Notes: generated by a model not told the origin, from the letters alone. DNA of 64,000 bases from Tubulanus polymorphus (GCF_964204645.1 NC_134031.1:20705307-20769306), one strand, 5' to 3'; shown: positions 1 through 12,733, counted from the stretch's first letter. Translations and numbers: made by a program.

Positions 1-63
1 AAGTATTTCGTTGTGTCCCCGTTCCCAATGAGATTGGATGTGTATAGTCTGTTGAAAGCGTGA
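1..63 (+). CDS. 3' end of an unidentified gene (last coding codons)
   Basis: The first 60 bases are open in frame 1 and end in TGA at 61-63, reading ...PFPMRLDVYSLLKA then stop. After the stop the sequence is AT-rich with many stops, and an AATAAA lies about 850 bases on, which is what a terminal exon and its 3'UTR look like. I do not recognise the 20 residues. The rest of the gene lies outside the window, so function cannot be inferred. The reading could also be chance, since 20 codons is short. Confidence 0.4.
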   Translation, partial: KYFVVSPFPMRLDVYSLLKA

Positions 64-925
64 GTTGATTACAGTAGTAAGTGTAATTAATGCATTTTGT
101 GTAAATATAATACATTTATCAGTCAGTGATGAAAGTTGTTTGTGATAGTTCAAGGCCAAGAGCGGTATTTAAAAGTTGACTATCAATCTGAAGCCTTGAA
201 CCGCCCCTTCAGACAGACGGATTGGACATCATTTTACAGTGGAACCTCGTTACAGCAGCTTCAGGGGACCAGGATCTGTTTGTTATAACCACTATATCTT
301 AGAAGATGACATTCTAGATATGTAATAGTCGATAAATCATAATCCATGATCATTATAACGAGGTTCCAGAGCTTATTTTGAAAGCATTGGGAATTAATTA
401 TCTTCTAATAATGGTTTGGGTCATGTACATACGGTTAGCCTACTGTATAATGACCGTAGCTGATTTTTGAAGGCTCTAAATCATATCTATCCAGTCAACT
501 GTTAATCTGTTAATATTTAAGTTCATCTTCAATTAAAATGATGTTCAGTAATCGGCCTGAAAGAAATAGGTCCCAGTGGGAAAATGAGTTTGTACTAAAA
601 TAGTTCTGGCTAGATTTGATTTGAACTCTTATCTGGTGTATATAGTTAACCCTTATTAAATTGTGTGTGTACGCCGTGGTGCACTGTATCTATATGATTG
701 TTAATTAAAAGATTGTCAAAGGTTGCAAATAGGGTACAATCAATGTAGTTATAGTGTTACGCTTGCAGACGTTGATCCAGGGAGTCTCTTGTAGTCCTTA
801 AGGTTAATTATGTATTAGAATATTAACATGAGAAATGTCATTTGTTATAATGAATTTGTGTTAAATCTCATATCGTTGTGAGTTGCATCATGTAATGTTA
901 CTTGCATTGAAATAAATATTGTTAG
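64..925 (+). other. probable 3'UTR of the preceding gene
   Basis: No convincing ORF. A polyadenylation signal AATAAA is at about 911, followed by a T-rich stretch. A short inverted-repeat element (240-372) is embedded in it. Inferred only from position after the stop codon. Confidence 0.35.
240..372. mobile_element. MITE-like inverted-repeat element
   Basis: The left end GTGGAACCTCGTTACAGC and the right end TTATAACGAGGTTCCA are inverted copies, with about 95 bases between. No coding capacity. The termini resemble short non-autonomous DNA elements common in invertebrate genomes; the superfamily is not determined. Confidence 0.6.
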
Positions 926-977
926 ATTATTTTATTTTCTAAATGAAATAGTTTTTGTTGTACCTTTTTGTGGAAGT

Positions 978-1285
978 ACATCCTCCCTGGTAGGGATTCG
1001 AACCTGATGGCATCGAGACTCGTTGCAGTATGAAACCCTGCCACACTGAACTGAGCATGCAGCTATATGTGCAGCTTACATGATCTCATATTAGTTTTGG
1101 GGTTAGGGTTAGCCAATCAGAAATCCTGTTTTCCCATTTATAATTCTTGCGTGAAATTTGCCTCTGATTGGTGCTGCCCGTTTCGCGTGGCAAAGCTGCG
1201 CATGTACCTGTGCACATGGTCTAGAGAGCAGGGGTTCGTGCCATGGCTTAGTGTAGCGATGCCATTAGGATACTGTGTTTCTTGT
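978..1285 (-). mobile_element. Family R1 element, copy 1 (about 300 bp, inverted termini)
   Basis: One end reads AGGGATTCGAACCTGATGGC; the far end has the inverted form around 1240-1270 (GGTTCGTGCCATGG, then GCGATGCCATTAGG). The inside holds an ACCAATCAG-type motif, a TATAAATGG-like stretch and another ATTGGCTA. The same order occurs at 3386-3705 and 12238-12545 in the opposite orientation. The termini look like a tRNA B box (GGTTCGAATCC). A short ORF inside is not a gene. Confidence 0.65.
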
Positions 1286-2609
1286 TGCCCTGACAAGGCA
1301 GTGTCATATTACATGTATGTGTATAAATCCCCTTTCTAATAATGACTGGGAGTTGGCGCTGAATATCAGTACAGTAACTGGACCAACCCTAACTAATGCA
1401 CAGTATTGAAATCTTGTCTTGGATAATCAAATTTATTATTTTTCTTATTACAACAATACATTATAGCAACAATTTACTAAAAAAATACAACGATTGGTTC
1501 CAGCAGTTAAGTACTTCCACTTATAAACGATGCATAATTATCGTAAGTCGCAATCACACAAGCCTTTTTGACCAGGGTTAAATTAGGTCTAGGCCAAATA
1601 GTCTGTTTACATTAGCCACTTATTATTTGAGGATACCAGGTGATAAAATTAATCCAGATTATGCAGAAATATGAAAACGAGATTATGATAGAAAAAAGAA
1701 AATTGGATTCTCGACCCAATGATTATAAGGAGATACTTAACAGTGTCCACTAGGGAGAGATCAACACCTACCATGTTTAAAATGTTAAGTCCCTATGTGC
1801 CTACTTAAAACTCATAACAGGAATAAGATAAAACTATTAAAATGAATATATATATATATCTAAGTAAAACTATTCCAGTTTATCAAATGCTGATACAAGC
1901 AGATATCCAGTGAGACAGAGATTTTGACATTGTAAGTAGAGAATAGACATTGTAAACTTCATTCTTGGTAAATATTTCTAAGTACAACACGCAAAGATAA
2001 TATCATATATAAGACAAGTACATGTATAAAATGAAAAACGTATAGCACAACTGAATTTCTAAAAGCAAAAAATTCTAATTCAGCACAATAGTTAACACAT
2101 ATGAGGTACAGGATCCAGCTCCACTGTTGTACATTTGATTCTAGAGTTAAAGAAAAGTCAAACCGAAACTGTGGAACTGGTTTGAGTTGATTTTTAGGTC
2201 AGTTTCTTAAGTCATGGGTCTAGTTAACTATCAGTAGTTATAATTGATAGTTTCACTAACTCAAAACTGTTACTATATAGATAACTTCAATGATGATAAT
2301 AATAAATCTATATCAGAAACGTTTTCTGTCAAACCAAGCGACCAGTTCCAAAGTGGTTCAAACGAACAGTTTGTTAAACTTAATCATTTCTAATGGTTTC
2401 TCTCGGCTGTGGTGGAACCATATCAAACAACTCTTATATCATTTATGCAATTTCTTGTAAGTCAGTCAAGTGTAAGTCATCAAACGTGCATGAGCATCGA
2501 TCAACTGTACTACCTACAAACAGATATTTATGTCAATGGGTTTAACAGCTGACAAATGAAAACCCTGCGAGAATAATCAATATGTCACAAATATTTCACC
2601 CATCTTTAC
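1286..2609. other. no gene found; may hold the 3' end of the caspase-like gene
   Basis: AT-rich, with short chance ORFs only. A dispersed repeat at about 1540-1612 (ATCACACAAGCCTTTTTGAC and onward) recurs near 21291-21385. The last coding exon of the minus-strand caspase-like gene should lie here. Two weak options start near 2450 and 2430 and reach a stop within 5-26 codons, but neither has a good pyrimidine tract before its AG. Confidence 0.4.
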
Positions 2610-5600
2610 CTGAACACGAGGTACAGTTATACAACCATCCACTGCATCTAGTCCAGTGTCTTCAGTTATTGTACAATCCGCGGTGACTCTTTGTAAGAAC
2701 CGAATCAATTCATCCATTGGTCCATCACTTTTCCACGACACATTGGTTAGGGAACTTACCTACAATTCATTGAACCATAAAAATATTTTGTGCAAAGAGA
2801 TGTCTGGAGATAATTTTACCTGTTGCAATTGTCTGTGTGGTAGTATAGTCTAGGGGTTTGACCAGGGGTGATTGTTTAAGGAACCCTTCAATCTTTATCC
2901 ATTTTCATTCTCACAATTTCTCACGATAGAGGATACATAAAAAATACCGTGACAGCATATAACTTGATATCGCTGCTTTGCAGCTATATTTATACGATTT
3001 ATATTTGAGTAAAACTTACTTACTTTGAATATAAATGCTATCAAAGCGCCTTGAAGATCATTTAAATCAGGAGTCAGATCAATATGCACACATTCAGATA
3101 GCACTCGTGCTATACACAGAAACGCTAACAAAAATATTTCAACCTGAAAATATGAATAAGTGCATCGAGAAATGACTATAATTGTAGGATCAATGTGAAT
3201 GAGTTTGGCAAACTGAATTGGCTGGCTGTAATGGCAGGTCTCTCCGAGGTTTCTTTTTCTCAATCAAAGCAAGAAAGGCCAGAAGAACCATCAAGATACT
3301 CTGGCACTGCAGCCAGGATTCAAACTCATGAATCTTGGATTGATAAAAAAGGATGGCTTAAACCACTTTGTTTCTCTTACTAAACAAGTCATCCTCTCCA
3401 CACGGCAGGGATTTAAACCTGATGGCATTGCTAGACTCAGCCACAACACGAAACCTAGGCACACTACCGCGCAGGTTTGCCTAGCGGCACCAATCAGTTT
3501 GCCCGTTGTATAATCACCGAAGCAATTTCACCAATAAACTACGAATGGAAAAACCTGGGCTAAAATGAAACGTATTTTTTGATTGGCTTAATGAAATGAT
3601 CTAAGCTGCAGATCTGTGCAGACGAGCTAATCACGCAGGTTTCATACCGTGGTAGTCATGATGCGCCATCAGGTTCAAATCTCTGCCGGGGAAGGGTACA
3701 CAATGTACACCGCTCATAAATGACTACCTTAAATAATAAAGTTTCCGCTGACGATTCATCTGCGTAAATCAATTGACAAATCGATCGTATTTCATTCATT
3801 ACGATCGTCGTAAAGAAATTCTGATCTTCGACATTTTTCGTAAGAATTCCACCGTTCCATAGTACGTTTAATGAATCGGCTGAAGACCAAACCCAAGCGA
3901 CTGCGGATAACGGTATCTTTGACGCGATGAACCAATTGTCTTCATCTCGTCCTAAATGACGCCAGATATATTTTCGAATGAAAAGCAGATGATCCTAAAA
4001 AAGATATCGACCTTGATTTTGTCATCTAATAACATGTTGTATGACTTAACCCTTTCCCACCATAAACAGTAGTTCCTCCCATATAGAAAACCACTGTTTC
4101 CAATTGTATAGAAAACTATAAGGATGCTGCCCTCTGAGAACTAATTATTATAGAAAATACCCGTACGTGGTATTTCATGAAGGGTGACACAAAACTGCTA
4201 AATACAGCCTTATAGTCGTACAGAAAAACCTAGCTCAGAAAGGATAGAGTATGGGTCAAGGTGACATCAAGTGGAATATCATATTTCTCAAATTTCTGCA
4301 TAACTTACAATTGACACAGCACCATCGACGTCATCCAATTCATGGACCTCTTTCGCAGAGATGTTAGACAAGGCTTCGGGCGTCATTAAACAATCTACTT
4401 CTAAAAATGGACTAAAATAAAATCAACATTTTACTTACTCCGGACAATCTCTCAATGTAGCTGTCAATCTGTCTGTACCTATCTTCTCAGATAATCTGAA
4501 GACATTCACTATCAGGTGACCAAGTACAGTTCGAGTATGCATTAGTTACGCAATCAGTAACCTGTCTGTGGTTTAAATGAATTCTTCATAATTCATGAAT
4601 TAGTAAGATTACTAATCCCAAAAACACAGCGTGACCACCGTGCCACCAGTGACAAAAATTACCTACAGGCTCTTAGCTAGAAGGTCAATGCTAGTTATGA
4701 AAATTGGGAAAGGTAGGTAATTAATGGTAGTAAATATCCTGTATCCTTCATATTGTATAAATCCTGTGAGTGTCTAAACTTGTGGAATAAAGTGAATTTG
4801 ACTGTGAATAGATTGGCACAGCAACAAGAAACTTGAAGCAGATTCTCGAGAATGGTGAAAAAGTTAAACATGGCAGTACATTCAGCAGGACGAAATTTAC
4901 GATGTAAATCAAGAGAAAAAATAATAATCAAAGGAATAGGTTTTTCTACAATGTAGCAGAAAACCCGAATCAAAGATACGATATATTTACCTTTGTAGTT
5001 TATTCATAGCTTTGAATAAAGGATGACAATATTCTAAAAGGAGCTGAAGTGGAAATGCTCCCTGATTTTCATCACGTTTCGTAAAATACTTCGTTAAGAA
5101 ATACGTAAATATGCCATGACCGAGTTCTCTATACGATAATGACCTCTGCATCGGCAAACACGAAGACAACACAAACACGGACGTCTTCAATTTGGACTCG
5201 CTCAGAAATTCCCGACCGAGTTTTCCGGAATAACAGCAATCGAGGATAATAATCACTGCTTTCGCGTTCGTTTTACGAAGACACTTTCGTAAGTCCACCG
5301 ACGAGATGGCTGAATTTTTCGTACCGTCGAAGTCAGATGGAATTAAGTATGGTCTCGATGAAGTTTCACGTAGATTGTACCAATTATGTCCGGAAAACGT
5401 GAAAATAAGCACTCCACTTTTGGTAGCTTTTCGGGCAAAGTTCTCCAGACTTTCTAGAATGTTTGTTTTGTCGGGTGCATCAGTTGAACCGTCACAAATA
5501 AATAGTTTTTGATTCATCTGTAATGTAATAATAGATGAATCACACACCCAACTTCTCGAGTGCCGCAATAGCCAAAATCTTAATTCTTATTATGCGCCTT

Positions 5601-6667
5601 ATCTGCAGCCTGGAACCACCTTCGGACATAGGCAGCTATCAAAGTCTCAATCGAGAAACCAGCCTTAAGGCCTTCATTAAAACCAAACTATTTGATATAT
5701 TTAATCAAAACGTGAAATGAGCTCAGCATTCTCTTAAAGTCTCAACTTCATCAAACTTCACACCAAGAAATAAAAATTCAGATGTTTCTATATGATGAGA
5801 AGAGTTGTAGAAACTTGGTATCGAATCAGTTAAACATAGAGATGACATAGTTAACTGTTAAAGTCTGTCGAAGTTTTACTGATTTTAACATAGGTTATAT
5901 CAAAAAGGCCTGAAATTAGGGTTTACTCTTCAGTCATGGCATAGAAACAACGACACCGAAAATTTGACTTAACGGCACATTTTCAAGTTGGTGCAAAGTA
6001 TAAGTGTACTGAAAACACAGTGTCTACTTACTGGCGGTATCTTGTAGCCGTTTCTAAAGATTTCAGACAATGATTTCGCGTCATTGTCAGCCGGTGGTCC
6101 CAGGTCGGCATTATTACCAATCCTTTTTCTCTGTTTACCGATACCTGCGGAAAAAAGGATACATTATGAAGTGCTAAGATCGAGAAAATTGGTTGTAGTT
6201 CTGGCAAGGATACGAAGGGTGCGTGCGGGTGGGGTTCATACAAACCACCCAAAGTCCGACAAAGGTCTGCATTGCCGATAAACATCTAGTAGTTTTATGG
6301 ATTAAAAGACTTCAATATTGATAGATTATATGTTTACTTCAAATATTTACACATGTTAATACCAGCTGAAAGGTACGGTCATTTTCAAATGAACCAACCA
6401 AAACTTTTTGTTTGGTAAAAGAGTTAAGCTCAAATCGATGGTTTGAAGTACTGTCTAAATTACCAATGTGAAGTAATCAAGCTTCATAGGGCGAAATTCT
6501 ATATGATTCTTACCAACACAAAGTGAATAACTGTCATTTGAATCGAAATCAATTTCATTGGCAATCAGTTTTGCCGTAACGACACCATACGATCGTTGAT
6601 TATCCACGTGCGGTTGTTGCTTCATGAACAGTTTGCTCGATATAACACCCATCATTGAATGATGAAT
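2610..6667 (-). CDS. caspase-like (peptidase C14) protein, 3' end not resolved
   Basis: Eight phased exons, all GT-AG: 6514-6667, 6032-6144, 4991-5517, 4439-4495, 4309-4411, 3728-3994, 3024-3143, 2610-2759; together 497 open codons. The first three give a caspase fold: strand 1 with SLCVGIGKQ, then PPADNDAKSLSEIF (typical of C14 proteins), NILESLENFARKA, the histidine motif FTFSGHN, and the cysteine motif IIILDCCYSGKLG. His and Cys of the catalytic dyad are both present, so an active cysteine peptidase is likely. DCCYSG resembles metacaspase-type and bacterial caspase-like enzymes more than apoptotic caspases. About 230 residues after the peptidase domain (from RLSEKIGTDRLTATLRD through FIRKYIWRHLG to CTITEDTGLDAVDG) I do not recognise. 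Translation may start at ATG-ATG (6655), or at an ATG ending a tiny upstream exon at 7289-7291, in phase with the first exon here. The terminal exon is unknown. An R1 transposon copy fills most of the intron 3144-3727. Confidence 0.85.
3386..3705 (+). mobile_element. Family R1 element, copy 2, inside an intron of the C14 gene
   Basis: Starts with GCAGGGATTTAAACCTGATG and ends with the inverted CCATCAGGTTCAAATCTCTG. The inside matches copies 1 and 3: CACCAATCAG, an AATGGAAAAACC stretch, GGGCTAAAATGAAACG, GATTGGCT, ATCTAAGCTGCA. It ends only about 22 bases from the flanking exon (3728-3994). Non-coding. Confidence 0.7.
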
Positions 6668-8290
6668 CTGTAAAAGAACGAAATTTGTCTTACATTTTTC
6701 TCTCGGCTTTTAGAGTCGACAATCTATATATTTTTGGTAAAAACACACGCGATAGACCGACCTGACGGCAAGTACGACGTCACCACTAACTTTATTTGAT
6801 GCTATTTTCCTGAATTTTCCCAAACACTTTGTATGTTATTTTCCGTGTTTAGAATCAAATCAATTAACACATTCTAATACACAAGACATAGATGGAAACT
6901 GCTTGATCACTTGAAATCTAACCGCAATCTCAACATTTCCATGACTTTAAAGCTCAACGCTAAACCGACAAAAAATCGTTTCTTTATATAGGTCTTTGAT
7001 TGACCCCCAGCTATCGTGACAAGCCCTTCTGCTTTTTTTTATATCAATAATTGCTAATTAAAATAGTCAAATGGTGTTTATTTGATGGAAGTGGATATTT
7101 TGCCAATGAGGCATTATTCTAGTAAACGCTTTTGCCAATGGCTATATATAACAAGATATAGTAATAGAATATAACAACTGTTTTTACCCCTAGGCCTAGG
7201 GATATAGGGTTAGGGTAAGGTGAGGCTACATGTAGTGATTGCGCAATCACAACAGAAACAACGACGGATAGAATTCGAAAATACTTACCATCAACTGACC
7301 TCTTTATGTTCGGACTGGCTTGACTGTAGGCTCAACTACGTAAGCCTCATTCCATCTCACTCGACAAAATGTAAGATTAAACTATATCGTCAAAGAAAAC
7401 AAATTAATTCCATTTTGTGGCTTTGACATTTCGTTTTCTGGTCATCCGCCATTTTGAACATTAGGTATCATGTGATTAATGGAATGGATTAATGGGCGTA
7501 ATATTTACCACGTGCGACTGAATTTAAAATAGTAGCGGGTCGACGGGCGGGCCGACAGGGCCAAATTCGGTTCAAATAACCGAATGCGGCCAAATAATCG
7601 AATGCGCTTGATTTTCGAAATATTTCGAACATTCGGTTATTAGTTTCAACCACTAGTCGACTAGATACGAAAACCGAATTTGGCCCTCGCTTGCCAGGGG
7701 TCCGGTATCACTCCCAAGCTTTAGCGTAGTGGGTTCGAATCTATCCCTTGATGGGTGAAGATGCCACTTCGGGGGAAATTATGAGAAATAACGATTCGAG
7801 ATAAACGAATACGCCTAAAGCTAGAGGTTTTCATTAATAAATGTTAACGTTTTTATTCTTCGATTTCGATGTGTCATATGCCAGGAGCCCCTACAAACTA
7901 TTATGGAAATCTAAATTACATTCGTACAACAAATTGAGCCTATACAATATGAATTTGACTTACTTACTTACTTTCGGATATACCAAATAACAGCTACCTC
8001 AAAAATTAAGAATTATTGTGCGTACAAGTTAGCAATTGAAACAGGAAGATATACCAGTACATCAAGAAAGAAAGACTTTGCACAAGTTGCAATGTAATAG
8101 AAGATTAATTACAAGAAAACAATTTTTTTTTTTCAAATTGAGTGCCGGTAAGCATGAAGTTTTTGGCAGAATTTCAGAGGATCGGTGCTCCAAGTAATTA
8201 AAAAAGCCTATGTCTCCCCTTAATTGAATCAAGGAGTTTTTTTAAATGAAAATCTGTCTATTGACGGGATTCTGTGATAACATAACAGTA
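6668..8290. other. upstream region of the C14 gene; no further gene seen
   Basis: A good minus-strand donor at 7283-7288 follows a sequence ending GTTGATG, so 7289 upward may be the first (mostly untranslated) exon of the C14 gene. At about 7720-7760 a GGGTTCGAATC motif, like a tRNA B box, suggests a degraded tRNA-derived SINE. CCGAATGCGGCC-type repeats at 7560-7680 form an imperfect inverted pair around ACCGAATTTGGC. Nothing else is supported. Confidence 0.35.
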
Positions 8291-8367
8291 TGAATGATGA
8301 TTAATCATGAATATATGGTATTAGTGGGTTTTCCCCCAATGACTCAAATAGACTGCTTTCCTCGTGC

Positions 8368-8620
8368 ATGGTGTGAAATGATTCCTTTTAAGGGATTGCT
8401 TCGGGCAGGGATTAATTTCCCTGTCTTCCTTTGCGTGCTAGGATTCATTGATTCACTGCGGGATCGCTTGCGTGTTAGCATTCATTGATATCCTTTTAAG
8501 GGATTGCTTCGGGCAGGGATTAATTTCCCTGTCTTCCTTTGAGTGTTAGTATTCATTGATTCCGCGTGGGTTGCTTCGGGCAGGGCTAAGTCTTGTCTTC
8601 CTTTGGGTGCTAGTGCGGGC
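8368..8620. repeat. imperfect tandem repeat (about 3 copies)
   Basis: The block GATTGCTTCGGGCAGGGATT ... CCTGTCTTCCTTTG occurs at about 8393, 8503 and (shortened) 8570, with ATTCATTGATTC between copies. ORFs across it are chance readings of the repeat. Confidence 0.7.
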
Positions 8621-9099
8621 AATCCAGTTGCGCTGCCCTATTTTTGGCTTGGGCAATTTGATAGGTTTGTCAGTTACTGACGTCACCCGGCACACCCTGT
8701 CGGTAAATGGTGAAAGTAAGGCGTGGTCATCTTGGTTTTCGCGTTCTGTGTGAGGGCGTGTAGAGGGCAGTATATTCCTGGCTGGCTGTTTGTCTGGTGT
8801 TCTCGGCATGTGACCGGCGACGGAGAGCTGAACAGCTTTCGGACATTAGTTTTGTTCCGTACCAGGTTTTCATCGCTCTTCTCTTTTTTTTAAATTTCAG
8901 GACTCCCAAGAAGTTGAAGAAGAAGATGGTAGAAGGCGACTACAGAAGATGCCGAAAAAAATACTGAACTCGGCAATCTTGAAAGTTAAGTTGATACCCA
9001 TGTAAATTAGGATTAATGATGAAGAAATGTGTGACTACAAAATGTTTTTCTTTTTCTCAATTTCAGCTTCGACGAAACCCAAGAAGACAAAGAAGTACT

Positions 9100-9222
9100 T
9101 AGATTTTGAAAAAAGATTAAGTAAAATCGACCGACGATCACACAACTATATCTGTACTTCGATTCCGAAAAAAATGATGTAAAATCGACCGACGATCACA
9201 CAACTATATCTGTACTTCAATT
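9100..9222. repeat. direct duplication of about 60 bp
   Basis: AAAATCGACCGACGATCACA and the following CAACTATATCTGTACTTC occur twice in a row (from about 9123 and 9181). The second copy runs into TTTCGCTCCTGGCAGGTGTG, also found in the SIRT4 intron near 48595, so this is part of a dispersed family. Confidence 0.7.
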
Positions 9223-11515
9223 CCCGCCTCTTTCGCTCCTGGCAGGTGTGTCACGATCGTAAGGGACACCAACTCAAAAAGTCGAACGAGAGTTTTTCAA
9301 CAAAGTGTCGGTTATGAATACTCATGAATTGTCAAATTCATAATCTTAGACTTAGACTTAGTCCAATTGTAGGTGTTTGATGCATCAAAGTTTATAATTC
9401 TATGTGTATTTTGTTATTTTCCTTTTGATGCAAATTGTATTAATCAGCTGTAGTGGAAATGCATCATATATAAAGACTTATAAATACCTTACATGTAACT
9501 TTTGTGGTTTTAAAGTTAGTACAATTTCATACATAGTAATAGAAATAAAATTACTATTAAAATTTGAGAAAATAAGCTAAGAGGTAATAATTTGATATGT
9601 GAAAATAAAATGATGTTAAAAATGTAAATCAGATTGATTACTTAGTCCTACTCTTTCCAGAGTATTTGGCCAGGTTTATCTTTGGTTTTAGTGCAGAGGC
9701 CATGGACTAGAGTCTATGGTTGGACCAGCGGCGTATAAACTCTTGTTTAATACGCCTATGGTGGTTGGACTAGTCACTCACCAATGGAAAATTTGGGATT
9801 CCCGTTGAAAGTGTAAAAATTTTGGAATGTTGTCGAGTGTTTCTGGAATTGAAACTGCGCTTTAATTCTTGTAGAAGAACATGCCACTCAAAGAAACAGT
9901 AGAATAAGAAGTCTAACAAAGATATGCTTACATCAACATTTTGTGATTTATTGTTTTTCACATAGACCAATAATCATCATAATTCATACAACAGATATAT
10001 ACATCTACATTTTATATGTATATATAATATGTTATGTCTATTTACAATAAAATACATTTTTTTCAATCGATGGCCTTGACTAAAAAATTCAGAATTCAGT
10101 AAAATATTGATCTCAAATTGATGGTATTTTACAAAAATATGGAAGCACTCTGTAAATATTTTGCCATGCATAAATGAAAATAGCATATCTATACAAAACA
10201 AAATCGTATACGTAAAGATACGGTATATACATAAATAACATATAATATGATATGAGTTTTCCAAGCCCAGCAGAAAACTCAAATGCAGCTGTCAATCTAC
10301 TGTCTGTACCCATTCGACTCATAACGATCACCTTTTGAATGGCAAAGTCTGGACCGAACACATCTTTCACAAACAGTGAATGTCTGTCTAAAATTGATGG
10401 TTGCATGACACCCTAATTCATTTTCAAAGAAAAATATCAGGGGTCCTGCCACAGGGGGTGGCACACCTGTACAAACATGTTTTTGGAAAATTGTGAATGT
10501 CTGTCGACTTATCAGGGGTTGATAGCTGCATAATTACTTATTACGTAATCTATATGAACAACAAAAATCTTATGACTTATTTTTTCATGAAGATAAAATG
10601 CATTTATTAACAATGCATTTTTATGTACATGTATATACCGAATGGAGATGATCTAACTCTAATAGCAGTCTATATAGCGTGTAGGATGAAACCAAACCTG
10701 TAGTCATTAGAAAAAGTATGCGTATATGTTATTTCTAACAAACTTTCAAATTATTTTTCTTGTTTTTATGATTGTGGGTTTGGTTTCATTTGTATCCAAA
10801 ATAGTTCTTTAGTTTTCTAAACTGCATGAAAAATCAGGACATCAAAACTTTAAAGTGTGCCTCCCGATTTACTGATATTGCGCAGCCATAGAATGGAAAA
10901 TTCCGAGGCCGTCACTGATTGAGAAGTCAGTCATATCTATTTGATGACTTGTTTCATCCTAAAAACTAATTGATATGACAGTAATGGAACTAAAATATCT
11001 GGCCTGTTCATTTGAATACTTTATACATAAGATACCCCAAATAGGTAACAATCCATACATGGTACACATTTTCTGTTTCCGCAACAAAAAGATATCTACA
11101 TTACTGACCTAAAATACATGTAGTAACAAAATCTCTATTCCACATTCTCTAAATGCCTCGATGAAACAGACATCACATCTAACGAGTAAAACCATTAAAC
11201 AATTCGATAATCAATAATATCTAATGTAAGTGGTGTATAAATATCAAATTTGGCACAAAATGAAAATCCAATTCAAAATGATTTATACGGACTCCATCAG
11301 TGGAATCATTTTTACACATATTGTCTGATAACGATGAGTGATATCAGAGTTGAATGCTATAAGATCCACATGGCGTACATAGGGTCAGAGTTGAATAGCA
11401 ATTGGTCCAAAATAATTCAAATTAAATGGGTTTTACTGTAATAAGAATTGACTTACACCTTTCAACTCGGTAATCAACACGCTTTCCAGATTTTGTTGTA
11501 AAACTGACCGTGAAT
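9223..11515. other. no gene supported
   Basis: AT-rich DNA with chance ORFs. One stretch (10250-10310, minus) resembles a small exon of the C14 gene (see findings), but no complete exon or splice structure goes with it. Confidence 0.4.
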
Positions 11516-11519
11516 AATG

Positions 11520-11810
11520 AATTCATCCCACCTTTTTATTTATGGCCGGAATAAGTGCTGGCGTCAAAATGACAAAACCCAATGGGGCTTGTTTATACCA
11601 CTGTGGCAAGTGAGGATCCAACCAGGTTGATGATCAGCTGATTGAAGCAACATCATTGAATCCCATATCAAACATTAGCAAAGTCAATCTTCAACTTTTT
11701 TTAGCGACTTCTTCCATAATAAGTCAATTTTGAGAGCCTTAAAATTCAGTTCAAAGTCGACTCAAAATGAATGAATAAGATTGACTATGCCACCTGGATT
11801 AGAACAAGCC
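11520..11810. repeat. Family R2 dispersed repeat, copy 1
   Basis: Contains, in order, CTGTGGCAAGTGAGGAT, a GAATCCCATATCAAAC stretch, CTTAAAATTCAGTTCAAA, a run of AAAATGAATG, and GCCACCTGG. The same order is seen at 16380-16680 and 36828-37060, and partly at 26470-26670. No coding potential and no clear termini. Confidence 0.55.
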
Positions 11811-12237
11811 CTGTTATTATAACCTATGAAAATGTATAGACAACACAATGAATCCAATAATAAGGATATGATCGCAAAAATAGCTCATGAATTCATAACC
11901 AAGTTTAACCAAACATATATTATCCGTGTATATGTACACAACACCTTTGAATTATCATTGGTAAAAATGATGAATCTTCAAAAAGCCATTGAAAAATAAT
12001 GTCCTATCCTACTAAGAATTTGGATATTTTCAATACATTTGGACCAAAAGAAACATGAAAAGAAACTTTCACAGAATTACAGAATCGAGTAAGATTTGGC
12101 GTACCGGTATTTATTGTCATAAATATGTTGGCATCAAGCGAGCATTGGTACCTAACGGGTTGGCATTATAGCCAACTTTGACTGAAGTAGTCTTTGTAAC
12201 AACCTGAACAGTTCATAAGCCACTTGCTCTTCCCAGT

Positions 12238-12545
12238 CTCTACTTGTCCTCCCTCAACAGGGATTCAAACCTGATGGCATCGCAACATTCGGCATGGCAC
12301 GAAACCATATCTGATTAGGTTTGCAGCACAAAAATATGCAGGGCCAATCAGATTGCCTGTTAATAAGTCGTTGAGGCAAGTTTCATGGATATATCTATAA
12401 ATGGAATAACCCGGGCTGAAATAAAACGGGATATCTGATTGGCTAATCAAGTTATCATCTAAGCTGCATACCGATACACTAGAGCTGATCAGACAGGGTT
12501 CTGTGTCGATGCAATCAGATTCGAATCTCTGCCTAGGAACGATGG
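12238..12545 (+). mobile_element. Family R1 element, copy 3
   Basis: Begins with AACAGGGATTCAAACCTGAT and ends with the inverted ATCAGATTCGAATCTCTGCC. The internal order matches copies 1 and 2 (GGCCAATCAGATTGCC, TAAATGGAATAACCCGGGCT, GATTGGCTAA, ATCTAAGCTGCATA). Just after it a 33-base end piece (CGAATCTCTGCCTAGGAAC...) is duplicated, at about 12523 and 12556. Confidence 0.7.
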
Positions 12546-12733
12546 ATCGAACCCGAATCTCTGCCTAGGAACAATGGATCGAACCCGACTACCCCTATAA
12601 ATATCTCTGTATAATACAATAAATACAATATTTACAATTAGTGTGACTAGAATAACCATTGCACAGTGTAGTTTCATGACAACGATCTTCCTCCATTGTT
12701 GCCATGACGATGGTTTTAACCATTTCACAGTTG

